A stretch of DNA of 64,000 bases from Vibrio azureus (GCF_002849855.1 NZ_CP018616.1:62001-126000); one strand, 5' to 3'. Numbered from the stretch's first letter, positions 44,264 to 54,043 are shown. The notes: a model not told the origin generated them from the sequence alone. Numbers and translations are program-made.

Positions 44264-45979
44264 ATGTCACTATTGGAAGTGCAAAATCTTCGAATTGAAT
44301 ACCCATCCCGCCATGGCATTCATGTTGCCGTGAAATCACTCTCGTTTCATATTGAACGAGGGGAAATCGTAGGGGTAGTTGGCGAGTCTGGAGCTGGTAA
44401 ATCTACCGTTGGTAATGCTGTTATTGATCTTCTTAGCCCGCCAGGCCACATTGCCAGTGGTGAGGTGTTTTTGGATGGCGAGAAAATATCTAGACTATCA
44501 GCATCAGCAATGCGCCAAGTGCGTGGTTCTAAAATTGGGTTTATCTTTCAAGACCCTATGACATCTCTGAACCCACTTTTTACGGTGGAGCAACAACTCA
44601 AAGAAACCATTCATGCCAACATGGATGTCTCTGATGATGAAGCTTATGAGCGCGCACTTTCGCTAATGCAACAGGTGGGGATCCCACAACCTGAGAATCG
44701 TTTGAAACAATACCCGCATCAGTTTTCTGGAGGTATGCGTCAGCGAGTCGTGATCGCAATAGCATTAGCTGGTGAGCCTGAACTGATTATTGCCGATGAG
44801 CCAACGACGGCACTTGATGTTTCAATCCAAGACCAAATCCTTAATCTTATTCGTGAATTGTGTATCAAAAACAACGTGGGTTGTATGTTGGTCACTCATG
44901 ATATGGGCGTGGTTGCAAATGTTACCGATCGCGTTGCAGTGATGTATCGTGGAGAGTTGGTCGAGTTTGGCCCTACGAAGAAAGTATTAGGTGATCCTGA
45001 TCATCCTTACACTCGCAGTCTGATTTCTGCGGTGCCTCGCTCAGATGTGAAACTCGATCGCTTCCCATTAGTCAGTTATATCGAGCAGGCTACGGAGCTC
45101 GAACAATTGGACATAAAGAATCACTGGTTGGGTCAAAGTCAAGATCAACGCGATTACACCGGTCCTCTTCTGGACGTAAAGAACGTGAATCTGCGATTTG
45201 TGACCAAAGATTCTTTGTTTGAAAGTCGTCGTGAATATGTACAAGCCTCAAACAATGTGAGCTTTGAGGTGAATGAAGGGGAGACGTTTGGGCTCGTTGG
45301 TGAATCTGGCTCAGGTAAATCGACAGTTGCACGTGTTATTGCCGGTTTATATCAGCCCAATTCAGGTCAAGTGAGCTTTGAAGGCATCGACCTTACGGCA
45401 TTAAAATCGGAAAAAGCCCGCCGACCATTGCGTCGCCAGATGCAAATGGTTTTCCAAAATCCGTACACATCAATGAACCCAAGAATGAAAATTTTTGACA
45501 TCATCGCGGAGCCTATTCGTTTTCATAAGCTGACGAGAAACGAAATAGAAACATGCCAGATTGTCAATGATCTGTTGGAACACGTAGGTTTAGGAAAAAT
45601 GGCTGGAGTAAAATATCCTCATGAGTTTTCCGGAGGGCAACGTCAGCGTATCTCTATTGCACGCGCTTTGGCGACTCGCCCTCGGCTGCTGATTTGCGAC
45701 GAACCAACCTCAGCCTTGGATGTTTCTGTACAAGCTCAGATTCTGAACTTACTGAAAGATTTACAAAGTGAACTCAATCTCACCATGTTGTTTATTAGTC
45801 ATGATCTGCCTGTGATTCGCCAGATGTGTGACCGAGTCGGTGTCATGCAAATGGGCACCTTACTGGAAGTTGCGCCGACTGAGCAGCTTTTCACCGATCC
45901 TCAACATGAATACAGTAAAAAACTGATTTCTCTAATGCCTGAGTTTACTGGCTTAAGGGAGACATTAGAGAAAGTGTAA
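44264..45979 (+). CDS. fused dual-domain ABC transporter ATPase (peptide/nickel type)
   Basis: This 571-residue protein holds both ATP-binding domains that are often made as separate DppD- and DppF-type proteins. Domain 1 (about 1-260) has Walker A GESGAGKST, signature SGGMRQRV and Walker B LIIADEPTTALD. Domain 2 (about 300-560) has GESGSGKST, SGGQRQRI and LLICDEPTSALD. The architecture resembles YejF and GsiA. It energises the permeases encoded downstream. The gene is first in the operon, before the binding protein. GAGG lies five bases before ATG. Confidence 0.92.
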   Translation: MSLLEVQNLRIEYPSRHGIHVAVKSLSFHIERGEIVGVVGESGAGKSTVGNAVIDLLSPPGHIASGEVFLDGEKISRLSASAMRQVRGSKIGFIFQDPMTSLNPLFTVEQQLKETIHANMDVSDDEAYERALSLMQQVGIPQPENRLKQYPHQFSGGMRQRVVIAIALAGEPELIIADEPTTALDVSIQDQILNLIRELCIKNNVGCMLVTHDMGVVANVTDRVAVMYRGELVEFGPTKKVLGDPDHPYTRSLISAVPRSDVKLDRFPLVSYIEQATELEQLDIKNHWLGQSQDQRDYTGPLLDVKNVNLRFVTKDSLFESRREYVQASNNVSFEVNEGETFGLVGESGSGKSTVARVIAGLYQPNSGQVSFEGIDLTALKSEKARRPLRRQMQMVFQNPYTSMNPRMKIFDIIAEPIRFHKLTRNEIETCQIVNDLLEHVGLGKMAGVKYPHEFSGGQRQRISIARALATRPRLLICDEPTSALDVSVQAQILNLLKDLQSELNLTMLFISHDLPVIRQMCDRVGVMQMGTLLEVAPTEQLFTDPQHEYSKKLISLMPEFTGLRETLEKV

Positions 45980-46074
45980 GCCTTGTTTGTATTTGACTGT
46001 TTTATTTGTCAGTCATGACAAAGACCGCTTGAAATAACAAGGGGCTGGATCCCCTGCATGAAGGAGTTATGCAA

Positions 46075-47631
46075 ATGAAAACCATGAAAAGTAAAATCGC
46101 AGCTGCGTTAATAGCCGCTGGGTTCAGTGTTAATGTAATGGCAGCTGACATCAAAGTTGGTTACGCTGCTGATCCGGTTTCACTAGACCCACATGAGCAA
46201 TTATCCGGTGGTACGCTGCAAATGTCCCACATGGTCTTTGATCCCCTTGTACGTTTTACCCAAAATATGGATTTTGAGCCTCGTCTAGCAGAAAGTTGGC
46301 AGCGAATTGACGATAAAACATTCCGTTTTAAACTGCGTCAAGGCGTCAAGTTTCATTCTGGTAATACGTTGACTGCTGATGATGTTGTTTGGACATTTGA
46401 GCGGCTACAAAACTCTCCAGATTTTAAAGCGATTTTTGAACCGTATGAGAAGATTGTAAAAATTGACGATCATACTTTTGACTTAGTGACGACAGGCCCT
46501 TACCCACTTGAACTACAAACCGCCACGTACATTTTTCCGATGGACAGCAAGTTTTACTCAGGTAAGACCAAAGAAGGCAAAGATAAAGCTGAGTTGGTGA
46601 AACATGGCAACTCTTTTGCTTCGACTAACGTATCTGGAACGGGACCTTTTATCGTTACTTCTCGTGAGCAGGGAGTGAAAGTCGAATTTGAACGTTTTAA
46701 AGACTACTGGGATAAAGAGTCGAAAGGAAATGTAGATAAGCTGACTTTGGTTCCCATTAAAGAAGATGCAACACGAGTGGCAGCACTGCTTTCTGGTGGG
46801 GTTGATATGATTCATCCTGTTGCACCGAATGATCATAAACGTGTGAAGCAAGCAGAAGGCATTGATTTGGTTACGCTACCTGGAACACGTATCATCATGT
46901 TCCAAATGAATCAAAACAGTAATGAAGCCCTCAAGGATGTTCGTGTCCGCCAAGCGATAGTGCATGCGATCAACAATCAAGGTATCGTTAAGAAAATCAT
47001 GAAGGGCTTTGCTACTGCTGCAGGTCAAATGAGTCCGGCCGGCTATGTTGGTCATGATGATAAATTGGTGCCTCGCTACGATCTCAAAAAAGCCAAACAG
47101 TTAATGAAAGAAGCCGGGTACGAAAAAGGCTTTACTTTAACGATGATGGCACCAAATAACCGTTATGTGAATGATGCAAAAGTTGCTCAAGCGGCTGCGG
47201 CGATGTTGTCAAAAATTGGCATCAAAGTTGATCTGAAAACCATGCCGAAAGCACAATATTGGCCGGAATTCGACAAATGTGCTGCAGATATGTTGCTTAT
47301 CGGCTGGCATGCGGACACCGAAGACTCGGCAAACTTTAGTGAATTCCTCACCATGACTCGTAATGAAGAAACGGGACGTGGACAGTATAACTGCGGCCAC
47401 TACTCAAACCCTGCCATGGATAAAATTGTTGAAGCGGCGAACGTTGAAACAGATGCGGTGAAGCGTGCTGAAATGCTAAAAAGTGTCGAAGCAACATTAT
47501 ATAACGATGCCGCTTTTGTACCGTTACATTGGCAAAGTGAGGCGTGGGGTGCCAAATCTAACGTTAAAGCGGCTGATATTGTTAACCCAATGGTCATGCC
47601 TTACTTTGGTGATTTAGTGGTGGTTGAGTAA
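46075..47631 (+). CDS. ABC transporter periplasmic binding protein (SBP family 5)
   Basis: This 518-residue exported solute-binding protein of the DppA/OppA group has a signal peptide ending near residue 24 (VNVMA / ADIKVGYAADPVSLDPHE). The family signature is in the region FKLRQGVKFHSG / LTADDVVWTFERL. Members bind peptides, nickel or other amines; the ligand is not shown here. AAGGAG gives best spacing to ATG 46075 rather than 46069. It lies 90 bases after the ATPase gene. A hairpin follows the stop and separates it from the permease genes. Confidence 0.92.
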   Translation: MKTMKSKIAAALIAAGFSVNVMAADIKVGYAADPVSLDPHEQLSGGTLQMSHMVFDPLVRFTQNMDFEPRLAESWQRIDDKTFRFKLRQGVKFHSGNTLTADDVVWTFERLQNSPDFKAIFEPYEKIVKIDDHTFDLVTTGPYPLELQTATYIFPMDSKFYSGKTKEGKDKAELVKHGNSFASTNVSGTGPFIVTSREQGVKVEFERFKDYWDKESKGNVDKLTLVPIKEDATRVAALLSGGVDMIHPVAPNDHKRVKQAEGIDLVTLPGTRIIMFQMNQNSNEALKDVRVRQAIVHAINNQGIVKKIMKGFATAAGQMSPAGYVGHDDKLVPRYDLKKAKQLMKEAGYEKGFTLTMMAPNNRYVNDAKVAQAAAAMLSKIGIKVDLKTMPKAQYWPEFDKCAADMLLIGWHADTEDSANFSEFLTMTRNEETGRGQYNCGHYSNPAMDKIVEAANVETDAVKRAEMLKSVEATLYNDAAFVPLHWQSEAWGAKSNVKAADIVNPMVMPYFGDLVVVE

Positions 47632-47645
47632 TTTTCATCATTACG

Positions 47646-47669
47646 AGAAGAGGAGGCCGCTCCTCTTCT
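47646..47669 (+). other. intercistronic hairpin after the binding-protein gene
   Basis: AGAAGAGGAG (47646-47655) pairs with CTCCTCTTCT (47660-47669) around a GCCG loop. It lies 14 bases after the stop codon and has only a weak T-tail. In ABC operons such hairpins often stabilise the upstream mRNA, giving more binding protein than permease. Confidence 0.6.
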
Positions 47670-47758
47670 TAGTCGCAGTAGATTAAGTTTGGTTGAACGG
47701 AGTTTTCAGCCGGGCTTCCTGTTTAAATCAAGAACTATGGACAGTTAAGGGGCAAGGA

Positions 47759-48736
47759 ATGTTTTCGTTTCTGGTCAAGCGCCTTTTTCAGGCACTGATA
47801 GTGATGTTTGTGATCAGTTTGGTGGCGTTTGCCATTCAGGATAACCTCGGAGATCCGCTACGTGAACTTGTCGGTCAGTCGGTTTCAGAAACTGAACGTC
47901 AAGCATTGCGTGATGAATTGGGCTTAAATGATCCCTTTATTGCTAAGTATACGCGTTTTGTAGAAAACGCCTTACATGGTGATTTAGGCACTTCATATTT
48001 CTTCAAGCGACCTGCTGTAGAGGTTATTTTGGATAAGTTGGTTGCAACGCTCGAGCTCGTTTTTGGTGCGACGTTGATTATTATCATCTTATCCATTCCT
48101 TTGGGGGTTTATTCCGCCATTCACCCCAAAAGCTTGTTGACCAAGTTTGTTATGGCAATGAGCAGTATAGGTATTTCTATTCCCGTCTTTTTAACCGCTA
48201 TTATGCTGATGTATGTTTTTTCAATTGAGCTTGGCTGGCTGCCATCATATGGGCGAGGAGAAACGGCTAATGTGTTGGGGTGGGAATCGGGCTTTTTTAC
48301 CATTGATGGATTGAAGCATCTGATTTTACCGTGTATTGCATTAGCTTCTATTATGTTGCCGCTCTTCATACGGTTGGTTCGTTCAGAGATGTTGGAAGTG
48401 CTAAGCTCAGAATATATTAAATTTGCCAAAGCAAAAGGATTGAGTCTAAATAAAATTTATTATCAACATGCACTTAAAAATACTATGCTACCAGTGCTAA
48501 CTGTGGGTGGCGTTCAAATTGGTACCATGGTGGCCTACACCATTCTAACCGAAACGGTCTTTCAATGGCCGGGCACAGGCTCTCTTTTCCTTGAAGCGAT
48601 CAATCGAGTAGATACACCACTGATCACAGCTTACGTTATCTTTGTTGGTCTGATTTTTGTTGTCACGAATACTATTGTTGATTTGCTATATGGTTTGATC
48701 AATCCAACCGTCAATTTAACTGGAAAAGGAGCGTAA
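47759..48736 (+). CDS. ABC transporter permease (DppB/OppB type)
   Basis: This 326-residue inner-membrane permease has the OppB-type N-terminal helix and the coupling-loop EAA motif (EYIKFAKAKGLSLNKIYYQHALKN). ATG at 47759 is chosen because homologues begin close to MFSFLVKRLFQA; the frame is open to 47693 but only adds untypical residues. It is third in the operon and pairs with the next permease. Confidence 0.92.
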   Translation: MFSFLVKRLFQALIVMFVISLVAFAIQDNLGDPLRELVGQSVSETERQALRDELGLNDPFIAKYTRFVENALHGDLGTSYFFKRPAVEVILDKLVATLELVFGATLIIIILSIPLGVYSAIHPKSLLTKFVMAMSSIGISIPVFLTAIMLMYVFSIELGWLPSYGRGETANVLGWESGFFTIDGLKHLILPCIALASIMLPLFIRLVRSEMLEVLSSEYIKFAKAKGLSLNKIYYQHALKNTMLPVLTVGGVQIGTMVAYTILTETVFQWPGTGSLFLEAINRVDTPLITAYVIFVGLIFVVTNTIVDLLYGLINPTVNLTGKGA

Positions 48737-48738
48737 CT

Positions 48739-49695
48739 ATGGGTCAAGCAAATACAACAGCAGCTCCTACTGCTATACAGTCAACTTGGCAACGTTTTAA
48801 AAATTCTGACTTTCTGTACTATTTTAAGCGCGATAAAGTGGCTATGGTTAGCTTTAGTGTCTTTCTGGTATGTGTCGTGCTTGCGTTTACTGCGCCTATT
48901 TTAGCGCCTACCGACCCTTATGACCTTACCACTATCGACATCATGGACTCTGAACTACCGCCATCTTGGATGGAAGAAGGTGACGAGCGTTTTGTTTTAG
49001 GTACTGATGAACAGGGACGCGACATCTTATCAACCATTTTATACGGCTCGCGTTTGTCATTAACTATCGGCTTTTTGGCCGTGGGTTTGCAGCTTATTCT
49101 CGGCATCATTATTGGTTTGTCGGCGGGCTATTTTGGCGGACGTGTCGATAGCTTCTTAATGCGCTTTGCTGATGTTCAGCTCTCTTTCTCTACCATGATG
49201 GTTGCTATTATCGTCTCAGCGATCTTCAAAGCCAGCTTTGGTAGCGACTTTTACAGTCAATATGCGGTAGTGATGTTAGTGGTGATCATTGGTGTGGCTG
49301 AATGGCCGCAATATGCACGGACGATTCGAGCTTCAGTCCTAGCGGAAAAGAATAAAGAGTATGTTGAAGCTGCAAGGGTGATGGGGTTTAAAGCGCCGCG
49401 CATTATGTTTCGTCATATTTTGCCTAACTGTTTGTCTCCGATATTAGTCATCTCAACGGTTCAGATTGCTAATGCGATTATGTCAGAAGCGGCATTATCC
49501 TTCCTAGGGCTAGGCTTACCTGTCGATCAGCCGTCGCTTGGCGCTTTGATCAGCATCGGTTTTAACTATATTTTCTCTGGAGCTTGGTGGATTACCGCTT
49601 TCCCTGGCATTGTGCTAGTCACGTTAGTCTTGGTGATTAACTTGTTAGGTGATTGGTTGCGAGATGTCTTTAATCCCAAAATTTACAAAGGCTAA
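48739..49695 (+). CDS. ABC transporter permease (DppC/OppC type)
   Basis: This 318-residue permease has the extended N-terminal OppC_N domain (FKRDKVAMVSFSVFL) and a FGTDEQGRDILS-like segment (LGTDEQGRDILSTI). The coupling-loop EAA motif reads EYVEAARVMGFKAPRIMFRHILPN. It starts two bases after the previous stop, with AAGGAG at seven bases. It completes the importer: two permeases plus the fused ATPase and binding protein. A terminator follows at 49763-49791. Confidence 0.93.
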   Translation: MGQANTTAAPTAIQSTWQRFKNSDFLYYFKRDKVAMVSFSVFLVCVVLAFTAPILAPTDPYDLTTIDIMDSELPPSWMEEGDERFVLGTDEQGRDILSTILYGSRLSLTIGFLAVGLQLILGIIIGLSAGYFGGRVDSFLMRFADVQLSFSTMMVAIIVSAIFKASFGSDFYSQYAVVMLVVIIGVAEWPQYARTIRASVLAEKNKEYVEAARVMGFKAPRIMFRHILPNCLSPILVISTVQIANAIMSEAALSFLGLGLPVDQPSLGALISIGFNYIFSGAWWITAFPGIVLVTLVLVINLLGDWLRDVFNPKIYKG

Positions 49696-49762
49696 CAGTG
49701 GCTTGGATTAATTTTCTAACTTAATGTAAGTGAGCCTATTAAAATATTTATAATTAAATATC

Positions 49763-49791
49763 GAGCTGGATGAATTTCCGGCTCTTTTTTT
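49763..49791 (+). terminator. ABC transporter operon terminator
   Basis: An 8-bp stem with one G-U pair (49763-49770 with 49777-49784) is followed by seven T residues. Confidence 0.8.
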
Positions 49792-49866
49792 GCTTATCAA
49801 TTATGGTCTATGTTTTTTTGATGCTGGTCGACATATCAGCATCACCGACATTTTAGAGTTAAGCGA

Positions 49867-50781
49867 ATGAAAATGAAAATGGCATCTAATTATCCTCGTT
49901 GTGTCCCAGTTGGCCTAAATCTTTGGTTACTGGCAGTGTTCGTCCAGTTTTCTGGTGGGGTAATGGCAAATGAGTTTTTATGCCAAGCATCTCAGGCTAG
50001 CCACAACGAACTGCCGGTGCTGGAGGCATCTTGCCCAATCGGTCACGGCGTATGGGGAAAAAAAGTGCCGCCAAAAGACAAAGACTATTTTTGGATCCAA
50101 TGTGGCATCTTAGATAAGCCGATGTCGGTGGCCAAAGCTCAGACCATTTATAACAAGATCACGACAGATGTGTGGATGAAACCGGAAGATAAAGGCTATC
50201 GTTGTTTGATTGGCCCATATACCGATTTTGCCCAAGCGTCGAATGAATTGCAGAGTGTGCAAACGCTTGCCGTTTATAAAGATGCATTTTTACGCGCGAT
50301 TGCAAAAAAGAGTGCCCCACTGAAAAAAAACAGTGCGGACTTATCATCGCCAGCAAAAAGCACAAAAGCAGTGCCACAAATTCAGCCTAAATCTAAGCCT
50401 GCCGCTGCTGTGAGTCAATCTACTCAAGCGCCAGCCATCGCTGATACTAAAAGTGTGCAGGTCCGTTTACAAACCATTCTGAAAGGTAAGCGCTTTGCTG
50501 TGCCTTATGTGGCGGAGAATCATAATCAATTCTATATGGAACATGGCAAGGCATGGAATCGACTCAGTTATGCAAGCTCTAAACAAGTGTGTCAGCAGTT
50601 GGGGATGCACCTAGCGAGCCCTTCCGAGTTTAAAACGCTACGTAACTCTGGTTTGATGGAAAAAGATAACTGGCCGTTGCAATTACCTTACTGGGGTAAA
50701 AATAAGAAAGGTTTATTTACTGATCGTGCGCCAAATCAGTTAAGCGGCACATCATTGTTGAATGTTATGTGTGTAAAATAG
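49867..50781 (+). CDS. SPOR-domain exported protein with a lectin-like C-terminal region
   Basis: This 304-residue protein has an N-terminal hydrophobic export or anchor segment (residues 15-35). A SPOR-like domain lies in the middle (about 72-150: FWIQCGI, a GYRCLIGPYTDFAQA end), and SPOR binds denuded septal peptidoglycan. A Ser/Lys/Pro/Ala-rich linker (about 155-195) leads to a C-terminal region with two cysteines and an SxxSKQVCQQLGMHLAS pattern. That pattern looks like C-type-lectin or DUF1566-type domains, but I cannot assign it. SPOR is usually C-terminal, so this order is odd. The start could be 49867 or 49873. Confidence 0.78.
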   Translation: MKMKMASNYPRCVPVGLNLWLLAVFVQFSGGVMANEFLCQASQASHNELPVLEASCPIGHGVWGKKVPPKDKDYFWIQCGILDKPMSVAKAQTIYNKITTDVWMKPEDKGYRCLIGPYTDFAQASNELQSVQTLAVYKDAFLRAIAKKSAPLKKNSADLSSPAKSTKAVPQIQPKSKPAAAVSQSTQAPAIADTKSVQVRLQTILKGKRFAVPYVAENHNQFYMEHGKAWNRLSYASSKQVCQQLGMHLASPSEFKTLRNSGLMEKDNWPLQLPYWGKNKKGLFTDRAPNQLSGTSLLNVMCVK

Positions 50782-50821
50782 CGATAAAAATCGTCTCGTT
50801 TTGAATCACTTGAGGTGCACC

Positions 50822-51433
50822 ATGACAACACTTGAACAACGATTAAGGGCAATCAAAGTCGTTCCCGTTATCGCCATTAACCATATCGAACATGCTTTAC
50901 CATTGGCAAAAGTGCTGGTGGACAACGGATTACCTTGTGCAGAAATTACATTCCGCACTGAGGCGGCGGCTGAATCGATTCGCCTTATGCGTGAAGCGTA
51001 TCCTGATCTATTAATCGGTGCTGGCACAGTGCTCACTACGGAACAAGTCGACATGGCGATAGAGTCCGGAGCCGATTTCATTGTGAGTCCGGGACTCAAC
51101 CCAACGACAGTAAGATACTGTCAGCAGCGTAATATGCGCATTATACCGGGTGTGAATAATCCAAGCTTGGTTGAGCAAGCAATGGAGATGGGGTTACGCA
51201 CGCTAAAGTTTTTCCCTGCTGAACCTTCAGGTGGCTTAAATATGCTCAAAGCCTTGAGTGCTGTTTATCCGGTCGAGTTCATGCCTACAGGGGGAATCAG
51301 CCCATCCAATGTTCAAGATTATTTAGCCCTTAAGTCGGTTGTCGCTTGTGGTGGCTCGTGGATGGTACCAACCGCAATGATCGACAATGGCGATTGGCAA
51401 GGTATTGCAGAGCTGGTTGAAGAAATTAAGTAA
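50822..51433 (+). CDS. eda: KDPG/KHG aldolase Eda
   Basis: This 203-residue aldolase cleaves 2-keto-3-deoxy-6-phosphogluconate to pyruvate and glyceraldehyde 3-phosphate in the Entner-Doudoroff pathway. The catalytic Glu is in AEITFRT, and the Schiff-base Lys in LKFFPAE; GAGTVLT and PTGGIS bind substrate and phosphate. A strong GAGGTG site lies just upstream of ATG at 50822. The edd gene is not adjacent. It follows the SPOR gene by 40 bases but may have its own promoter. Confidence 0.95.
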   Translation: MTTLEQRLRAIKVVPVIAINHIEHALPLAKVLVDNGLPCAEITFRTEAAAESIRLMREAYPDLLIGAGTVLTTEQVDMAIESGADFIVSPGLNPTTVRYCQQRNMRIIPGVNNPSLVEQAMEMGLRTLKFFPAEPSGGLNMLKALSAVYPVEFMPTGGISPSNVQDYLALKSVVACGGSWMVPTAMIDNGDWQGIAELVEEIK

Positions 51434-51473
51434 AAGTGACTCGAAAAGCAGTGAAATGCTATTAAAATGAGAA

Positions 51474-51510
51474 AAAAGGGGCCATCAATGTTGTTGATGG
51501 CCCCTTTTTA
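51474..51510. terminator. bidirectional terminator between eda and gor
   Basis: A 15-bp perfect stem (51474-51488 with 51494-51508, five-base loop) flanked by an A-run and a T-run. It serves convergent eda and gor. Confidence 0.9.
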
Positions 51511-51550
51511 TTTGTTTACGTTCGCAATATCACTAACGCAATTAGCGTGA

Positions 51551-52906
51551 TTAACGCATCGTAACAAACTCTTCAGAGCCTGTTGGGTGGATAGCCACAA
51601 CCGAATCGAAGTCCGCTTTGGTTGCACCCATCTTCATTGCTACGCCGAAACCTTGAATCATTTCATCAACGGTGAAGCCGATGCCGTGTAGGCCAACGAC
51701 GGTTTCTTCTTCGCCTGCACATACCAGTTTCATCTTGCATGGTTGACGGTGTTTTGTCACAGCTGTGTACATGGCAGTAAAGCCAGAGGTGTAGACTTTG
51801 ATGTTATCTTTGCCGTACTTTTGTTCTGCTTCTTGTGTGGTTAAGCCGATCGTACCGATTGGTGGGTGGCTAAATACCACAGTAGGGACTAGATCGTAAT
51901 CCATTTTCGCGTTTGGTTTATTGTTGAACAAACGCTCAGAAAGTTGACGACCCGCTTTAACTGCTACTGGAGTTAGCTCGATACCGCCTTCCATAATGTC
52001 ACCGACACAGTAGATACCAGGAACATTCGTTGCTTGGTATTCGTCGACCTTAATGTAGCCCTGCTCATTCGTTGCAACGCCTGTTGATGCTAGGTTAATC
52101 GCGTCTGTTGTTGGGTGACGGCCGATCGCCCAAATGAGCGTATCAACGTTTTGGCTTTCACCGTTTTCTAAATGCAGAGTTAGGCTGCCATCGGCTTCTT
52201 TCACGACTTCTTTTGGTACCGAGTGGGTATGCAGAGTGGGTCCTTCAGCGGCCATGACTTCGACGAGTGTTTCTACGATCATTGGATCGAAGCTACGTAG
52301 AGGTGATTCTTTACGAACGAATAGATGCGTTTCTGTGCCAAGTGCATGCAGTACGCCAGCGATTTCAACCGCGATGTAACCTGCGCCAATCACAGCAACA
52401 CGTTTTGGTTGTTCTGTCAGCTCGAAGAAGCCATTTGAGTCGATACCGTATTCAGCACCAGGAATGTTTGGAATGGTTGGACGGCCACCTACGGCGATCA
52501 GAATGTGATCGGCGGTGTAGTGTTCACCGTTTACTTCAACGGTTTTCTCATCAACAAACTTAGCGAATCCTTTGATTACATGGACGTTATTGTTGCCTAG
52601 AACGCGATCGTAAGACTGGTGGATGCGACCAATATAGGCTTGGCGGCTCTCAACCATTTTGCTCCAGTCAAAGCCTTTTACATCCACATCAAATCCGTAA
52701 TCTTCCGCGTAGAGGTTCATTGCTTCAGCGACTTGTGCACCGTGCCACATGACTTTCTTAGGCACACAACCGACATTCACACAGGTACCACCAAGGTCTT
52801 GAGCCTCAATGATTGCTACTTGAGCACCGTACATTGCTGCACGGTTTGCTGATGCGATGCCACCACTGCCACCACCGATACAGATATAGTCAAAATGAGT
52901 CGCCAT
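51551..52906 (-). CDS. gor: glutathione-disulfide reductase
   Basis: This 451-residue NADPH-dependent flavoprotein reduces oxidised glutathione. The FAD motif GGGSGG is followed by the redox-active disulfide motif [13 protein letters not shown]. An NADPH Rossmann motif [11 protein letters not shown] comes next, then the dimer-interface segment ending [12 protein letters not shown]. The length equals E. coli Gor (450). A GGAG site lies before ATG. Extension of the frame to 53137 adds 77 residues of no resemblance and is rejected. rlmJ lies upstream on the same strand, as in E. coli. Confidence 0.96.
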   Translation of the reverse strand: MATHFDYICIGGGSGGIASANRAAMYGAQVAIIEAQDLGGTCVNVGCVPKKVMWHGAQVAEAMNLYAEDYGFDVDVKGFDWSKMVESRQAYIGRIHQSYDRVLGNNNVHVIKGFAKFVDEKTVEVNGEHYTADHILIAVGGRPTIPNIPGAEYGIDSNGFFELTEQPKRVAVIGAGYIAVEIAGVLHALGTETHLFVRKESPLRSFDPMIVETLVEVMAAEGPTLHTHSVPKEVVKEADGSLTLHLENGESQNVDTLIWAIGRHPTTDAINLASTGVATNEQGYIKVDEYQATNVPGIYCVGDIMEGGIELTPVAVKAGRQLSERLFNNKPNAKMDYDLVPTVVFSHPPIGTIGLTTQEAEQKYGKDNIKVYTSGFTAMYTAVTKHRQPCKMKLVCAGEEETVVGLHGIGFTVDEMIQGFGVAMKMGATKADFDSVVAIHPTGSEEFVTMR

Positions 52907-53147
52907 TACTTTCTCCAAAAGCTTATTAATCGTTCTGATAACAATTACATTGGGGTGAGAGGGAATGAACTCAATATACCCCGAATGATTTGTTACTTTT
53001 CCTCTATGATAAAGCGAGTCTAACAATTTCTGTAATGAGAAAAAGTGACCTTGGTTATGACAAATAGCGATGAGAAAAGGGTCAGCAAAGAGGCAAACGT
53101 ATTCGGTGGATAAAAACAAGCTCTCTGATTGGCACACGAATGAATAA
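52907..53147. other. intergenic region upstream of gor
   Basis: About 240 bases carrying the gor promoter. No gene is seen. An rlmJ terminator follows at 53148. Confidence 0.5.
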
Positions 53148-53179
53148 AAAAGCGCAGCCTGTTGATTGGCTGCGCTTTT
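53148..53179 (-). terminator. rlmJ terminator
   Basis: The 12-bp stem AAAAGCGCAGCC (53148-53159) with GGCTGCGCTTTT (53168-53179) is followed on the minus strand by TTTTT. It lies 25 bases after the rlmJ stop, before gor. Confidence 0.85.
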
Positions 53180-53203
53180 GTTGTGGAAGGTATGAGAATG
53201 GGT

Positions 53204-54043
53204 TTACTCGGGAACGATCCAATCTACTTTCCAGTGCCCTGTCGCTGGCGCGATGGCTTGTTGGAGAAAAGGAAGAATCTCTTTCATTTGGCTTTCCAAC
53301 TTCCACGGTGGATTGATGACAATCATACCTGAAGCGGTCATGCCTCGCTCGTTGGTATCCGCTGAGACGCCCAGCTCGATTTGTAGGATCTTACGAATGC
53401 CAAGCGCTTCTAATCCTTCAATCATGTCTTCAATATCACAGCGATTGACCACCGGATACCAAATTGCGTAGATGCCTGTTGCCCAGCGTTTGTGGCTTTG
53501 ATAGATCGCTTGAACGACGTCGCGATATTCTTTTGCTAGCTCGTAAGGTGGGTCGATTAATACCAATCCACGACGTTCTTGAGGTGGCAAGCTGGCTTTA
53601 AGGCGTTTAAATCCGTCTTCTTTATAAATATTGACTTGGCGATCACGCTCGAACTCTTGTTCTAAAAGTGGGTGATCGGCTGGGTGCAATTCGGTCAGTA
53701 CCATGCGGTCTTGAGAACGGATTTGTGCTCTTGCGACACGAGGAGAACCTGGATAATAACGCAGTTTTTCACCGTTATTTAAGGTTTTGATCGACTCAAT
53801 GTAACTGGTTAGGTCGGCAGGAAGATCTTGGCTATCCCAAATCCGAGCGATACCTTGTTTGTACTCGCCTGTTTTTTCAGACCATTCATGAGTCAGATCG
53901 TAGCGGCCCACACCTGAGTGGGTATCGTGATAGACAAATGGCTTATCCTTTTGCTTAAGTGCATCAAGGATTAGGCTTTGAACGATATGTTTGACCACGT
54001 CGGCATGGTTACCAGCGTGGAAGCTGTGACGATAACTTAACAA
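53204..54043 (-). CDS. rlmJ: 23S rRNA m6A2030 methyltransferase RlmJ
   Basis: This 279-residue SAM-dependent enzyme methylates A2030 of 23S rRNA. It matches E. coli RlmJ (280) closely: LSYRHSFHAGNHADV at the N terminus, RYYPGSP, the catalytic LIDPPYE motif, and a GMTASGMIVINPPWKLE end. The start is TTG at 54043, which gives the conserved N terminus, with GAGAG about six bases upstream; an ATG in frame further upstream would add 18 untypical residues. The gene order gor-rlmJ-prlC is the same as in E. coli. Confidence 0.94.
   Translation of the reverse strand: MLSYRHSFHAGNHADVVKHIVQSLILDALKQKDKPFVYHDTHSGVGRYDLTHEWSEKTGEYKQGIARIWDSQDLPADLTSYIESIKTLNNGEKLRYYPGSPRVARAQIRSQDRMVLTELHPADHPLLEQEFERDRQVNIYKEDGFKRLKASLPPQERRGLVLIDPPYELAKEYRDVVQAIYQSHKRWATGIYAIWYPVVNRCDIEDMIEGLEALGIRKILQIELGVSADTNERGMTASGMIVINPPWKLESQMKEILPFLQQAIAPATGHWKVDWIVPE

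Noticed and set aside
52907..53137. 77-residue N-terminal extension of glutathione reductase
   Set aside because: The conserved N terminus starts at the ATG with GGAG upstream; the added residues resemble nothing in the family.
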